Part shown: one piece after another, positions 41,959 through 50,656 of the stretch
How the letters are laid out: every line of letters begins with the position of its first letter
Position numbering within the stretch: position 1 is the first letter of the stretch
DNA from: Mediterranea massiliensis
Lineage (GTDB): Bacteria > Bacteroidota > Bacteroidia > Bacteroidales > Bacteroidaceae
Direction: 5' to 3'
NCBI GenBank assembly: GCA_958402075.1
Contig: CATXSD010000001.1
Coordinates: 1-64,000, forward strand
DNA length: 64,000 nucleotides
Translations under genes and position numbers: made by a program
The notes under the pieces: generated by a model
Seen by the model: only the letters and a program-made list of their open reading frames with translations
Database searches by the model: none
What the model was told of the DNA's origin: nothing

Positions 41959-43284
41959 ATGATAAAGAAATTGTTCACATTCACATTCGCCTGTCTGTTG
42001 ATGGGCAGCGCAGGAGCACAGGAAGTGCTTTCGCTGAGCCAATGCCTGAAGACAGGCATCGAAAACAACCTCGGCCTGCAGGCCCAACAGAACGAAGTAC
42101 GCAAAGGCAAGCATGCCATCAGCGAGAACCGCGCCAAGCTGTTGCCGCAAATCAATGCCGTAGCCTCTTTCAACGACAACTTCAACCCACCGGTATCGGT
42201 GACCGACGGATCGGCCTACGGCAACCCATACAACGTGACGAAGACCCTGCAATACAACGCCAGCGCAGGCCTACAGCTCCAGATGCCGCTCTACAACCAG
42301 ACAGCCTACACGGCAGTGGACATTGCCCGCACACTGGACAACATCAACCGCCTCACCTATGAAAAGGCCCGCGAAGACCTCATCCTGCAGATTGCCAAGA
42401 TGTACTACTTGGGACAAAGCACCGCCGAACAGATTGGCATCGTCCGCGAGAACATCGACCGCCTGCGCGAACTGCGCGACATCACCCAGGCCTTCTACGA
42501 CAACGGTTTGGCGATGGAAGTGGACCTGAAGCGCGTCAACATCAACCTGGAGAACATGCAGGTGCAATACGACAATGCCCAGGCCATGCTGACCCAGCAG
42601 CTCAATCTGCTGAAGTATGTCATGGACTATCCGGCCGACGCCGACATCGCCCTGGAACCCGTAGACACCGAAAACATCCAGACCGTCGAACTGACCGGAC
42701 TGGACGCCAACCAGTACGAACTGCAACTGCTGCAATCGCAGGGCGAGCTGGCCGAACGGCAGAAACGGATGATCAGCCAGGGCTATCTGCCCTCGCTCAG
42801 CCTGACCGCCAACTGGATGTACTCGGCCTATACGGACAAGGCCCGGAACTGGTTCCACTCCGGCCCCTCCAACCACTGGTACAACTCCAACGGCATCGGC
42901 CTGACGCTGCGCATCCCTCTCTTCGACGGACTGGACAAACGCTCGAAGCTGCGGAAAGCAAAGATTGACATCGAAAACATCCGCCTGAACCAGGAGAACA
43001 TGCAGAAGAACCTCGAGACGCAGTACCTGAACGCCACGAACGACCTGATGAACAATCAACGTACTTTCCTGAAACAGAAAGATAACTACCAGCTGGCCGA
43101 GAACGTCTACGAAGTGACCACGGACCGCTACCGCGAAGGCATCGCCTCGATGACGGAGGTCCTGCAGGACGAGATGCGCATGAGCGAGGCACAGAACAAC
43201 TACATCAACGCCCACTACAACTACCGCGTCACCAACCTGGCCCTGCTGAAACTGACGGGACAGACGGAAAGTTTGCTGAAATAA
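41959..43284 (+). CDS. TolC-family outer-membrane efflux protein
   Basis: A 441-residue protein with a signal peptide (about 1-20, LFTFTFACLLMGSAGAQE). The mature part is two long alpha-helical hairpin repeats: SLSQCLKTGIENNLGLQAQQ near 25 and NGIGLTLRIPLFDGLDKRSK near 315, then NLALLKLTGQTESLL at the end. Its length fits the TolC trimer channels. It is the first gene of a tripartite operon with the HlyD adaptor (32-bp gap) and MFS pump. It lies divergently next to the MacA-type adaptor and could serve that system as well. Confidence 0.92.
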   Translation: MIKKLFTFTFACLLMGSAGAQEVLSLSQCLKTGIENNLGLQAQQNEVRKGKHAISENRAKLLPQINAVASFNDNFNPPVSVTDGSAYGNPYNVTKTLQYNASAGLQLQMPLYNQTAYTAVDIARTLDNINRLTYEKAREDLILQIAKMYYLGQSTAEQIGIVRENIDRLRELRDITQAFYDNGLAMEVDLKRVNINLENMQVQYDNAQAMLTQQLNLLKYVMDYPADADIALEPVDTENIQTVELTGLDANQYELQLLQSQGELAERQKRMISQGYLPSLSLTANWMYSAYTDKARNWFHSGPSNHWYNSNGIGLTLRIPLFDGLDKRSKLRKAKIDIENIRLNQENMQKNLETQYLNATNDLMNNQRTFLKQKDNYQLAENVYEVTTDRYREGIASMTEVLQDEMRMSEAQNNYINAHYNYRVTNLALLKLTGQTESLLK

Positions 43285-43316
43285 TCAATATCACCTTCTA
43301 ATAAATATAAACAGTT

Positions 43317-44390
43317 ATGGAAACAAATAACACCTTACAAGAACAAGCCAAGAAACTGCGCAAGATGCGCCGTCGCCAACGTATAGCCAGCCTGCTGGGC
43401 ATCGCCGTCCTCGCCTGGGGAGTGGTGCAGGCAGCCTTCCTCTTCCTGGACTACAAGAACACCGAGACCAGCAACGACGCCCAGGTGGAACAGTATATCT
43501 CGCCCGTCAACTTGCGGGCTTCGGGCTATATCCAGAAAATCTGCTTCACCGAACATCAGAACGTACACAAGGGCGACACCCTGCTGGTGCTCGACGACCG
43601 CGAATACCGCATCCGCGTGATGGAAGCCGAAGCTGCCCTGAAGGATGCCATGGCCGGTGCCACCGTCATGGATGCCACCCTGCAGACCACCCGGAACAAT
43701 GCATCGGTATTCGAAGCCTCCATCGCCGAAGTCGAAATCCGCCTGGCCAAGCTGGAGAAAGACCGCCAGCGCTACACCAATCTGCTGAAGCGGAACGCCG
43801 CCACCCCCATCCAGCTGGAACAGATTGAAACCGAATACGAAGCCACCTGCAAAAAGCTCGATGCCCTGAAACGACAGCAGAAGGCTGCCCGTTCGGGTGT
43901 GAACGAAGTGTCGCAACGCCGGCAGAACATCGAAGCCTCCATCCAGCGCGCACAGGCTGCCCTCGACATGGCCCGCCTCAACCTGTCGTACTGCGTGGTG
44001 ACTGCCCCCTGCGACGGCAAGCTGGGACGCCGTGCCCTGGAAGAAGGACAGTTCATCGGTGCCGGACAGACCATCACCTACATCCTGCCCGACACACAGA
44101 AATGGATTGTGGCCAACTATAAGGAAACACAGGTTGAGAATCTTGCCATCGGCCAGCAGGTACGCATCAGCGTAGACGCCATCAAGGACAGGGAATTCAC
44201 GGGACGCATCACAGCCATCTCGGGAGCCACCGGTTCCAAGTACTCGCTCGTACCTACGGACAACTCGGCCGGCAACTTCGTGAAGATACAGCAGCGCATC
44301 CCCGTCCGCATCGACTTCGACGACCTGAGCCGCGAGGAAAACGAACGCCTGGCTGCCGGCATGATGGTGGTGGTACGAACTATAAAATGA
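43317..44390 (+). CDS. HlyD/EmrA-type membrane fusion protein
   Basis: A 357-residue adaptor with a short cytoplasmic start, one helix (about 26-45, LLGIAVLAWGVVQAAFLFLD) and the EmrA-type text NDAQVEQYISPVNLRASGYI near 55, then VHKGDTLLVLDDREYRIRV. A coiled-coil hairpin follows (about 110-215) and LSYCVVTAPCDGKLGRRALE near 225 closes the lipoyl domain, then the beta-barrel. The neighbours show it links the MFS pump to the TolC channel. It ends 37 bp before the MFS gene. Confidence 0.92.
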   Translation: METNNTLQEQAKKLRKMRRRQRIASLLGIAVLAWGVVQAAFLFLDYKNTETSNDAQVEQYISPVNLRASGYIQKICFTEHQNVHKGDTLLVLDDREYRIRVMEAEAALKDAMAGATVMDATLQTTRNNASVFEASIAEVEIRLAKLEKDRQRYTNLLKRNAATPIQLEQIETEYEATCKKLDALKRQQKAARSGVNEVSQRRQNIEASIQRAQAALDMARLNLSYCVVTAPCDGKLGRRALEEGQFIGAGQTITYILPDTQKWIVANYKETQVENLAIGQQVRISVDAIKDREFTGRITAISGATGSKYSLVPTDNSAGNFVKIQQRIPVRIDFDDLSREENERLAAGMMVVVRTIK

Positions 44391-44427
44391 TTCTTCATTT
44401 TTCATTCATCATTTTTTCATTTTCCCT

Positions 44428-46071
44428 ATGGCTTCCTATCCCAAAAACTATCCGTTCTACAACTGGGTGCCCAAACCGCTGGGCATCCTGATACTGGTAC
44501 TGCTCTTCATTCCCATCCTCACCGTGGGCGGTGTCTATACCGCCAACAGCGGCGAGATGATGAGCGGACTGGGCATCCAGTCGGAGCACATCCAGTTTGT
44601 CGGCTTCCTCACCTCCATCGGCATGGCTGCCTTCTCGCCCTTCTTCTTCGAACTGGTGTGCATCCGCCGCGAGAAGATGATGTGCCTCGGCGGGTTTGCC
44701 GTGATGTACGCCCTGAGCTACGTGTGCGCCAAGACCGACAGCATCTTCCTCCTGGCCCTGTGCAGCCTCGTCATGGGCTTCCTGCGCATGGTGCTGATGA
44801 GGGTGAACCTCTTTACCCTCATCAAGTATGCCTTCGGCATGGAGACCACCCTCAACATCACGCCCGGCAACGAGCCCCGCGATGCCGAAGGATGGGACCG
44901 ACTGGACAGCGAGAAGAGTGTCAGCATGCCCACCATCTACCTGTTCTTCATGATACTGGGACAGATAGGTACCTCGCTCACCGCCTGGCTGGCCTATGAA
45001 TACGAATGGCAGTATGTCTATTACTACATGATGGCCACCACGCTGGTTGCCGTCCTCGTCATCTTCGTCACCATGCCCTACCACCGCTATCCCGGCCGCC
45101 GCTTCCCCGTCAACTTCCGCAAGTTCGGCAGCGTGGTCATCTTCTGTGCCATGTGTACGTCGGTGGTCTATGTGCTGGTCTATGGCAAGGTGCTCGACTG
45201 GTACGACGACCCCACCATCCGCTGGGCCACGGCGGCCGCCCTCCTGTTCACCGGCCTGTTCGTCTATATGGAGGCCACGCACCGCTCGCCCTACTTCCTG
45301 ATGGACGTGTTCCGCCTGCGCACCATCAACCTGGGCATTATCCTCTTCCTGCTGCTGATGGTGTTGAACTCCAGCGCCCTGTTCGTCAATGTGTTTACAG
45401 GTGTGGGCATGAAGATAGACAACTGGCAGAACGCCGCACTGAACAACTGGGCCATCCTGGGCTACTTCATCGGAGCCGTCATAGCCATCGCGTTGGGCAA
45501 GCGGGGCGTACACCTGAAGTATCTCTTCGCCCTGGGCTTTGTCTTCATCGGTCTGTCGGCCCTGTTCATGTACTTCGAGGTACAGACCGCCGGCCTGTAC
45601 GAGCGCATGAAGTACCCCGTCATCAGCCGTGCCATGGGCATGATGCTGCTCTTCTCGCTCACCGCCGTACTGGCCAACCAGCGCATGCCCTACCGCTACC
45701 TGTCCACGTGGATCTGCATCATGCTCACCGTACGCATGATGCTGGGGCCCGCCATCGGTACGGCCCTCTACACCAACGTGATGCAGCACCGCCAGCAGCA
45801 CTACATCACCCGTCTGGCGCACGACACAGACCTGCTCACTCCCGAAACGGCCGCCAGCTACACGGGCACCGTCCAAGGTATGATGTACCAGGGCAAGAGC
45901 CGCCTAGAAGCCGAACAGATGGCCGCACTCTCCACCAAAGGCAAGGTGCAGGTACAGGCTACGCTGGCATCGGTCAAGGAAATGTCGGGCTGGACGCTCT
46001 ATGCCTGTCTGGGCTGCGCCCTGTTCGTACTGCTGATACCTTACCGCAAGAGAATAGTCACCACAGAGTAA
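44428..46071 (+). CDS. MFS exporter of the EmrB/DHA2 type
   Basis: A 547-residue inner-membrane protein, the length of 14-helix DHA2 drug:proton antiporters. The first helix is LGILILVLLFIPILTVGGVY, and LALCSLVMGFLRMVLMRVN, IYLFFMILGQIGTSLTAWLA and INLGIILFLLLMVLNSSALF are later helices. There is a long polar stretch in the last third (AHDTDLLTPETAASYTG) before a final helix. The last residues VTTE and the stop lie inside a CACCACAG repeat. It is the third gene of the TolC-HlyD-MFS set. The substrate cannot be told. Confidence 0.9.
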   Translation: MASYPKNYPFYNWVPKPLGILILVLLFIPILTVGGVYTANSGEMMSGLGIQSEHIQFVGFLTSIGMAAFSPFFFELVCIRREKMMCLGGFAVMYALSYVCAKTDSIFLLALCSLVMGFLRMVLMRVNLFTLIKYAFGMETTLNITPGNEPRDAEGWDRLDSEKSVSMPTIYLFFMILGQIGTSLTAWLAYEYEWQYVYYYMMATTLVAVLVIFVTMPYHRYPGRRFPVNFRKFGSVVIFCAMCTSVVYVLVYGKVLDWYDDPTIRWATAAALLFTGLFVYMEATHRSPYFLMDVFRLRTINLGIILFLLLMVLNSSALFVNVFTGVGMKIDNWQNAALNNWAILGYFIGAVIAIALGKRGVHLKYLFALGFVFIGLSALFMYFEVQTAGLYERMKYPVISRAMGMMLLFSLTAVLANQRMPYRYLSTWICIMLTVRMMLGPAIGTALYTNVMQHRQQHYITRLAHDTDLLTPETAASYTGTVQGMMYQGKSRLEAEQMAALSTKGKVQVQATLASVKEMSGWTLYACLGCALFVLLIPYRKRIVTTE

Positions 46072-46210
46072 CACAGAGGAAACTATTGATGTGCACCACA
46101 GATTACACGGATTGACACAGATTATACATATGTCACAACTCATCTGTGTCAATCCGTGTAATCTGTGGTAAAAATAAAAAACTCCGTGAAACGCTGTGTT
46201 CTCAGTGGTG
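46059..46210. repeat. Nested CACCACAG palindrome, copy 3
   Basis: Outer arms CACCACAGAGTAACACAGAG (46059) and CGCTGTGTTCTCAGTGGTG (to 46210) enclose inner arms GATTACACGGATTGACACAG and CTGTGTCAATCCGTGTAATC (inner palindrome 46094-46169). It supplies the stop codon of the MFS gene and stands before the AraC regulator. Confidence 0.88.
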
Positions 46211-46250
46211 AATACCGAATATTTCATTAACTTAGCTCCCGAATTAACCC

Positions 46251-47153
46251 ATGAAACCGAAAGCCATCCGCCCCATGAACGAAGAAGAACGCCTGAAAAG
46301 ACTCGAAGCGGCCCTGCGTGCCAACGAAACCATCTGCAGTTCGGAAGGAAGTCTCACCTCCTTCCCTTCCTCCCTGTGCAAGTCCTACCGCGTAGGCGGC
46401 CTGGGCCTACTGCTCTGCCGCAAAGGCCAGTTCCGCTTCCGCTTGAACAACCGGGAGTTTGACGCTCGCGAAGGGCAAACGCTGTTCATCCCCGAAAATG
46501 CGGTGTTCGAAATATTGGAAACCTCGCCCGCCGTGGAGGTAAACATCTTCTTCTACCTCATCGAGCCGATACGCGACATCATGGGCAACCTGGCCCTGTC
46601 CATGTACCCCTACACGGAGCTGACGGCCGAAACCTGCTACGTATGGCATACGGACGAGGAAGAAGAACTGCTGAAATACATCGCCCTGCTGGACGACACC
46701 CTGAAACATGGTAAGGAGCTGTTCAATTCGTTCGAACAGAAACTGCTGCTCATCGGACTGACCTACCGCCTCTGCGGCATCTACAGCCGGAAGCTCGTGA
46801 ACCGCCGCGACACCGTGGGACACAAGGACGAGACCTTCATCCGCCTCATCGGCCTCATCGAGCAGAACTACAGGCGTGAACGGGGCGTGGAGTTCTATGC
46901 CGACAAGCTGTGCCTGTCACCCAAATACCTCTCCAACCTGTCGAAGTCGGTCAGCGGCTATACGGTACAGGAACTGGTATTCAAAGCCATTGTCCGCGAA
47001 GCCATCTCGCTGCTGAAGAACACGCAGAAGACCGTGCTCGAGATATCCGAGGAACTGAACTTCCCCAACGCTTCCTACTTCGGCACCTTCTTCCGGAAAC
47101 AGACGGGGATGTCGCCCATGCAGATGAGGCGGAACAACGGAAAAAGTTCTTGA
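46251..47153 (+). CDS. AraC-family transcriptional regulator
   Basis: A 300-residue regulator. The N-terminal sensor has a cupin-like strand set (FRLNNREFDAREGQTLFIPE near 64). The C-terminal HTH pair starts near 200: GVEFYADKLCLSPKYLSNLS, then VFKAIVREAISLLKNTQKTV, EISEELNFPNASYFGTFFRK and QTGMSPMQMRR, the AraC signature. It follows the exporter operon by 180 bp on the same strand, so it may regulate it. A near -7 text (TAACTTAG) at 46228 is too weak to list. It ends two bases before the convergent DUF3791 gene. Confidence 0.9.
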   Translation: MKPKAIRPMNEEERLKRLEAALRANETICSSEGSLTSFPSSLCKSYRVGGLGLLLCRKGQFRFRLNNREFDAREGQTLFIPENAVFEILETSPAVEVNIFFYLIEPIRDIMGNLALSMYPYTELTAETCYVWHTDEEEELLKYIALLDDTLKHGKELFNSFEQKLLLIGLTYRLCGIYSRKLVNRRDTVGHKDETFIRLIGLIEQNYRRERGVEFYADKLCLSPKYLSNLSKSVSGYTVQELVFKAIVREAISLLKNTQKTVLEISEELNFPNASYFGTFFRKQTGMSPMQMRRNNGKSS

Positions 47154-47155
47154 CT

Positions 47156-47413
47156 TCAGTTAACAAAATGCATGTCCAGGCAGCCATTGCTTCCCGAATT
47201 CCTTCGCTGCTCATTCCATTCCATAAGCAATTCATCGGCAAGGTATTCATCACTCAGGCAATGCATATCCGCCACTCCATTACTGACCAGTCTATACGTC
47301 TCAGAATCATAAAAGAATCCGAGCGCATCCTCGTATGACAATTGCAGCTTATCGGCAAACAAGCGTACAATACGCGCGTACTTCATCTGTAAAATGGTTT
47401 TGTCAGCCTGCAT
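47156..47413 (-). CDS. DUF3791 small protein (downstream copy)
   Basis: An 85-residue protein with ILQMKYARIVRLFADKLQLS, then ALGFFYDSETYRLVSNG and DMHCLSDEYLADELLMEW, the DUF3791 pattern. It shares a (L/M)H-x2-S-x-EYL-x-(D/E) core with the other small gene at 47897. It overlaps the DUF3990 gene by 11 bp. Start 47413 or an internal ATG at 47386. The role is probably a partner or antitoxin of DUF3990, inferred from co-operon position. Confidence 0.7.
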   Translation of the reverse strand: MQADKTILQMKYARIVRLFADKLQLSYEDALGFFYDSETYRLVSNGVADMHCLSDEYLADELLMEWNEQRRNSGSNGCLDMHFVN

Positions 47414-47900
47414 CTTCCACTCCTCCCAATTTCACTTCTTTAGCATCCACAAAGTGCAGATGCCGCCCCAGGACATTCTGATTCAAGATACATAACTGAT
47501 GGTTCGGATGCTCAAAAGCAAGCCGGCCCAACGCATCATCTTTACTCATTGTCCCGGAAAAATATAAATCTATCGTATTGAATACCTTATCATTGGCTAT
47601 TCCACCTTCAACGATGTCATAAGCTGCCTCACACATTCCTTTACGACATTTCCCTACATAATCCAACCATTCTTCATCGTATCTCGCAAAGACTTTCACC
47701 CGGCAGTCGGTCAAATCATCGTCCAACCAATATTCATTGACAAAAGCCTGCTTGCCTCTGAGCAGAAAACGCTGCGCATATTTCTCAGCCTGACTATACA
47801 TAGACGTCAGATAAAAGCCTTTGCCGAAATCCAGATACTCTCGTGAATGATATACGTCCGGATGCTCTATAACCAGAGGAGATGCATGATACAGCTTCAT
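47403..47900 (-). CDS. DUF3990 protein, ADP-ribosyltransferase-like fold
   Basis: A 165-residue cytoplasmic protein. It opens MKLYHASPLVIEHPD, continues EYLDFGKGFYLTSMYSQAEK near 22 and FARYDEEWLDYVGK near 71. LYHAS with its histidine and DFGKGFYLT with its tyrosine are the H and Y positions of H-Y-(E/x) ADP-ribosyltransferase folds, to which DUF3990 is related. No membrane segment or signal. It lies between two DUF3791 small genes with 4-bp and 11-bp overlaps, the layout of a toxin-antitoxin or small defence operon. Transferase activity has not been shown by anything here. Confidence 0.75.
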   Translation of the reverse strand: MKLYHASPLVIEHPDVYHSREYLDFGKGFYLTSMYSQAEKYAQRFLLRGKQAFVNEYWLDDDLTDCRVKVFARYDEEWLDYVGKCRKGMCEAAYDIVEGGIANDKVFNTIDLYFSGTMSKDDALGRLAFEHPNHQLCILNQNVLGRHLHFVDAKEVKLGGVEDAG

Positions 47901-48115
47901 ACCAACACCCCTTTCTCTTTCATGTACGAAATCAAATCTTCCACAAGATATTCCTTACTGAAGGTATGCAATACGTCATATCCCGGGAGCAGGTATCCCG
48001 TCAGTATACCCGATGAACGCAACAGTCTGTAAACACTCCCTGCACTCATTTTCAGCGCATCGGCCAGACTGCCTACACAAAAGGTCACAAAGTTCAATTG
48101 GTCGAAATTCATCAT
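47897..48115 (-). CDS. DUF3791 small protein (upstream copy)
   Basis: A 72-residue protein started at 48115 or 48112 (tandem ATGs, MMNFDQLNFVTFCVGSLADA). YRLLRSSGILTGYLLPGYDV and LHTFSKEYLVEDLISYM fit DUF3791. The longer open frame to 48169 would start inside the promoter and is rejected. Its stop overlaps the DUF3990 start (ATGA). It is the first gene of the three-gene operon and most likely the antitoxin-like partner. Confidence 0.7.
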   Translation of the reverse strand: MMNFDQLNFVTFCVGSLADALKMSAGSVYRLLRSSGILTGYLLPGYDVLHTFSKEYLVEDLISYMKEKGVLV

Positions 48116-48138
48116 AGAAGCAATGATTAATCTACTTG

Positions 48139-48170
48139 CAAAGATAGCGAAAGGCGAGAGGAGAAGCAAA
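48139..48170 (-). promoter_or_regulatory. Consensus promoter of the DUF3791-DUF3990 operon
   Basis: On the reverse strand TTTG (48167-48170), a 20-bp spacer and TATCTTTG (48139-48146) match the Bacteroidota -33/-7 consensus exactly, 24 bp before the first ATG. It lies within the tandem repeat described next. Confidence 0.75.
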
Positions 48171-48312
48171 TGAAAAAGAGAATTTTCAATTTGATTCTCC
48201 CGAGCCGCATCCTATCTTATGAAAAGATAGTGAAAGGCGAGAGGAGAAGCAAATGAAATTGAAAATTTCAATTTCATTCTCCCGAGCCGCATCCTGTCTT
48301 ATCCAAAGATAG
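48139..48312. repeat. Tandem 82-83 bp repeat carrying a promoter
   Basis: AAAGATAG begins units at 48140, 48223 and 48305 (83 and 82 bases apart). Each full unit has GAAAGGCGAGAGGAGAAGCA, a small inverted centre (TTTTCAATTT in unit 1, AAATTTCAATTT in unit 2) and CTCCCGAGCCGCATCCT. The first unit holds the operon promoter. In the second the -7 box has changed to TATCTTTT, so it is probably weak. Confidence 0.85.
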
Positions 48313-48351
48313 CATAAATCCGAAAAATCAAACCTTATTTATATATAAGTC

Positions 48352-49275
48352 TTACCGCAGCCGCAGGCGGTCGCCTACCTCGGGCACATATTCTTCCATG
48401 TCCTTGCGGTTCATCTTGTAGAGGTTCTTCAGGCGGATACCATACTTCTGCGAGATGCTGTGCATGGAGTCGCCGTCGCGCACGATGTGGACGGTGTAAG
48501 GCTTCTGCGCCTTCTTGTTCTTCTTCTTCAGATAGATGATGTCGCCCGCCTCGAGGGTGTACTCACGGTGCAGGTCATTGTAGCTGACCAGCTTCTTCCA
48601 ACTGATGCCAAACTCTCCGCCCAGCAGTTCGAAGCTGTCGCCGTCACGGGCCACGACATAGGCCAGCCCGTTGGCTATATACACCTGGTGAGGATGGAGC
48701 AACCACGGTTTCTTCTTGAGTTCCTTCTCCCACTTGCGGGCCTCGCGACGGCCCATTCCCTCGTTGTCGTACTTATACAGGTCGTAATCCTCGATAATCG
48801 TTATCAGTCGGTTGGCATACGAAGGGTCGGTGGCATAGCCGGCTTTCTTCAAGCCGCGGGCCCAGCCCTTGTAATCGGTAATCTTCAACTTGAACAGGAA
48901 AGCATAGCGCGCACCGCTCTTCAGAAATTTGGAGTGGTCCTCGTAGGAGTCGCGCGCATTGCGATAGGCACGGAAACATTCGCCCCTGGCGTCGTCGTCG
49001 TGATAGACCCGGCGTCCTTTCCAGGTGTTGTGGCACTTGATGCCGAAGTGATTGTTGCTCTTGCGGGCCAGCTGGCTCTGCCCGGCACCGCTTTCCAGCA
49101 GTCCCTGGGCCAAGGTGATGCTGGCAGGTATCTTGTGCAGCTTCATCTGCTCCACCGCAATGGGGGCATATTGCTTGATGTATTCGTTGTAACGGGAGTT
49201 CCTGCGCTGTGCATGGGCAGGCAGAAGCAGCATCAGAAAGGCCATAATGACCAGCAGTCGGGACGTATATTTCAT
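48352..49275 (-). CDS. Exported glucosaminidase with two LysM domains
   Basis: A 307-residue secreted wall hydrolase. Signal peptide about 1-22 (LLVIMAFLMLLLPAHAQ). A glucosaminidase domain (about 30-170) has ASITLAQGLLESGAGQSQLA with the catalytic glutamate, SNNHFGIKCHNTWKG, RDSYEDHSKFLKS and YATDPSYANRLITIIEDY. LysM repeats are at about 205-250 (VVARDGDSFELLGGEFGISW) and 258-305 (VHIVRDGDSMHSISQKYGIR). It likely cuts the glycan strand between GlcNAc and MurNAc. It is divergent from the DUF4476 lipoprotein gene. Confidence 0.92.
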   Translation of the reverse strand: MKYTSRLLVIMAFLMLLLPAHAQRRNSRYNEYIKQYAPIAVEQMKLHKIPASITLAQGLLESGAGQSQLARKSNNHFGIKCHNTWKGRRVYHDDDARGECFRAYRNARDSYEDHSKFLKSGARYAFLFKLKITDYKGWARGLKKAGYATDPSYANRLITIIEDYDLYKYDNEGMGRREARKWEKELKKKPWLLHPHQVYIANGLAYVVARDGDSFELLGGEFGISWKKLVSYNDLHREYTLEAGDIIYLKKKNKKAQKPYTVHIVRDGDSMHSISQKYGIRLKNLYKMNRKDMEEYVPEVGDRLRLR

Positions 49276-49380
49276 GTCGTTATCATTGATTCGGGCACAA
49301 AAATCTGCAAAAGAATTGAAAAAAACAATCCTTTTACTTTTTATTAGCTACCGGATGCTGTATAAATAGGCTAAATTGAC

Positions 49381-49388
49381 TACATTTG
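49381..49388 (+). promoter_or_regulatory. -7 box for the DUF4476 lipoprotein gene
   Basis: TACATTTG, an exact -7 match 31 bp before the ATG at 49420. No standard -33 TTTG. Confidence 0.4.
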
Positions 49389-49419
49389 AAACCTGTGAAC
49401 CTAAATTTTGAAAACCGGA

Positions 49420-50100
49420 ATGAAATATAAGCATTATATCAGCATAGTGGCAGCCGCCTTGTACCTGTTATTACAAGTGTCCTGTTCCAATGCATTCTAT
49501 TCCTCATCCAATGTATTGGGACAAATAAAACAAGGTATGTCTCCCCAAGAAATTACCCAACTGTTGGGAAAACCCGAATACCGCCGTCTGGATTATGATA
49601 TAGAAGAATGGGAATACAGAAAAAAGCTCAATTTTCTGGACAGCGAGGAGACAGTCATCATCATACGGTTCGAAAACGAACGACTGATATATCTGGACTC
49701 ATTCAAAGCAAGGGAACGACAGCCGCAAACGCCCGTCGCATCCGTCACTCCTCCCCCACCTTCTCCGGTCGTTATTGGAATCGAACGCCCGTCAAGTCCC
49801 ATAGGGCCGCCGATGTCAGACAATCGTTTCGAAGAATTTTATGATAACGCAAAGTCGTATACATTCAAAAGCGAACAAATGCAATTCATCCGTTCAGGTG
49901 TAAAGAACAAACGATTCACATGCAAACAATGTGCGCGCATGATGTCTCTTTTCACTTTTGACGACGACAAATTTAAAATCATCAAAATATTCGCTCCATA
50001 CCTGACGGACAAAGAAAACTATGATGTAATCACAGATTATTTTCTGTTATCATCCGACCGTGAAAAGGTATTGAAAGCGTTAGGCATACGAAAAGTCTGA
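49420..50100 (+). CDS. Putative lipoprotein with SmpA/BamE-like and DUF4476 domains
   Basis: A 226-residue protein. The start ATG at 49420 (MKYKHYISIV) is preferred to the upstream TTG. A lipobox LLQVSC follows the hydrophobic run. Residues about 30-85 (VLGQIKQGMSPQEITQLLGK) resemble the SmpA/BamE-like fold. A proline-rich linker (PPPPSPVVIG) leads to the C-terminal DUF4476 domain, FDDDKFKIIKIFAPYLTDKE. The arrangement suggests an outer-membrane-anchored protein with a small-domain scaffold. The function is unknown. Confidence 0.7.
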   Translation: MKYKHYISIVAAALYLLLQVSCSNAFYSSSNVLGQIKQGMSPQEITQLLGKPEYRRLDYDIEEWEYRKKLNFLDSEETVIIIRFENERLIYLDSFKARERQPQTPVASVTPPPPSPVVIGIERPSSPIGPPMSDNRFEEFYDNAKSYTFKSEQMQFIRSGVKNKRFTCKQCARMMSLFTFDDDKFKIIKIFAPYLTDKENYDVITDYFLLSSDREKVLKALGIRKV

Positions 50101-50154
50101 AATGTTCAATCCGATTGTCACGAAATCAACCTATTCATACATAAAACCCACCTC

Positions 50155-50637
50155 ATGAAAGAACTGAACCTCCACATCGGCATCCGCATCTATACATACG
50201 AAGAACTGGATGCTGCCGACCGCGAACTGATAGACGCCGCCCGCGAAGCCACACACCGCAGCTATGCCCCCTACTCCCACTTCTCGGTAGGAGCCGCCGC
50301 CCGACTGGCGGACAACACCGTCGTCTGCGGCAGCAATCAGGAAAACGCCGCCTATCCGTCGGGACTCTGTGCCGAACGTACTACCCTGTTCTACGCCAAC
50401 TCGCGCTACCCCGACCAGGCCGTGACGACACTGGCCATCGCCGCCCGCAACGAACGGGGCGAGTTTCTGGACGACCCCATCCCGCCGTGCGGTGCCTGCC
50501 GCCAGGTGATGCTCGAAACGGAAGTACGCTACCGGCAGTCCATGCGCATCCTGCTCTACGGTCGCAAGGGCATCTACGAAGTGGAGAAGGTGGGCGACCT
50601 GCTGCCCCTCTCGTTCGACGCTTCGGCCATGCAATGA
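50155..50637 (+). CDS. cdd: Cytidine deaminase
   Basis: A 160-residue enzyme that deaminates cytidine and deoxycytidine. The zinc motifs are complete: CAERTTLF (near 76, C-A-E with the catalytic glutamate) and PPCGACRQVMLE (near 112, two more zinc cysteines). The substrate loop RSYAPYSHFSVGAAARL is present. It is the homotetrameric type. No pyrimidine gene is adjacent. Array C starts after its stop. Confidence 0.95.
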   Translation: MKELNLHIGIRIYTYEELDAADRELIDAAREATHRSYAPYSHFSVGAAARLADNTVVCGSNQENAAYPSGLCAERTTLFYANSRYPDQAVTTLAIAARNERGEFLDDPIPPCGACRQVMLETEVRYRQSMRILLYGRKGIYEVEKVGDLLPLSFDASAMQ

Positions 50638-50656
50638 CAGGCTTCCTGACGGCCCG

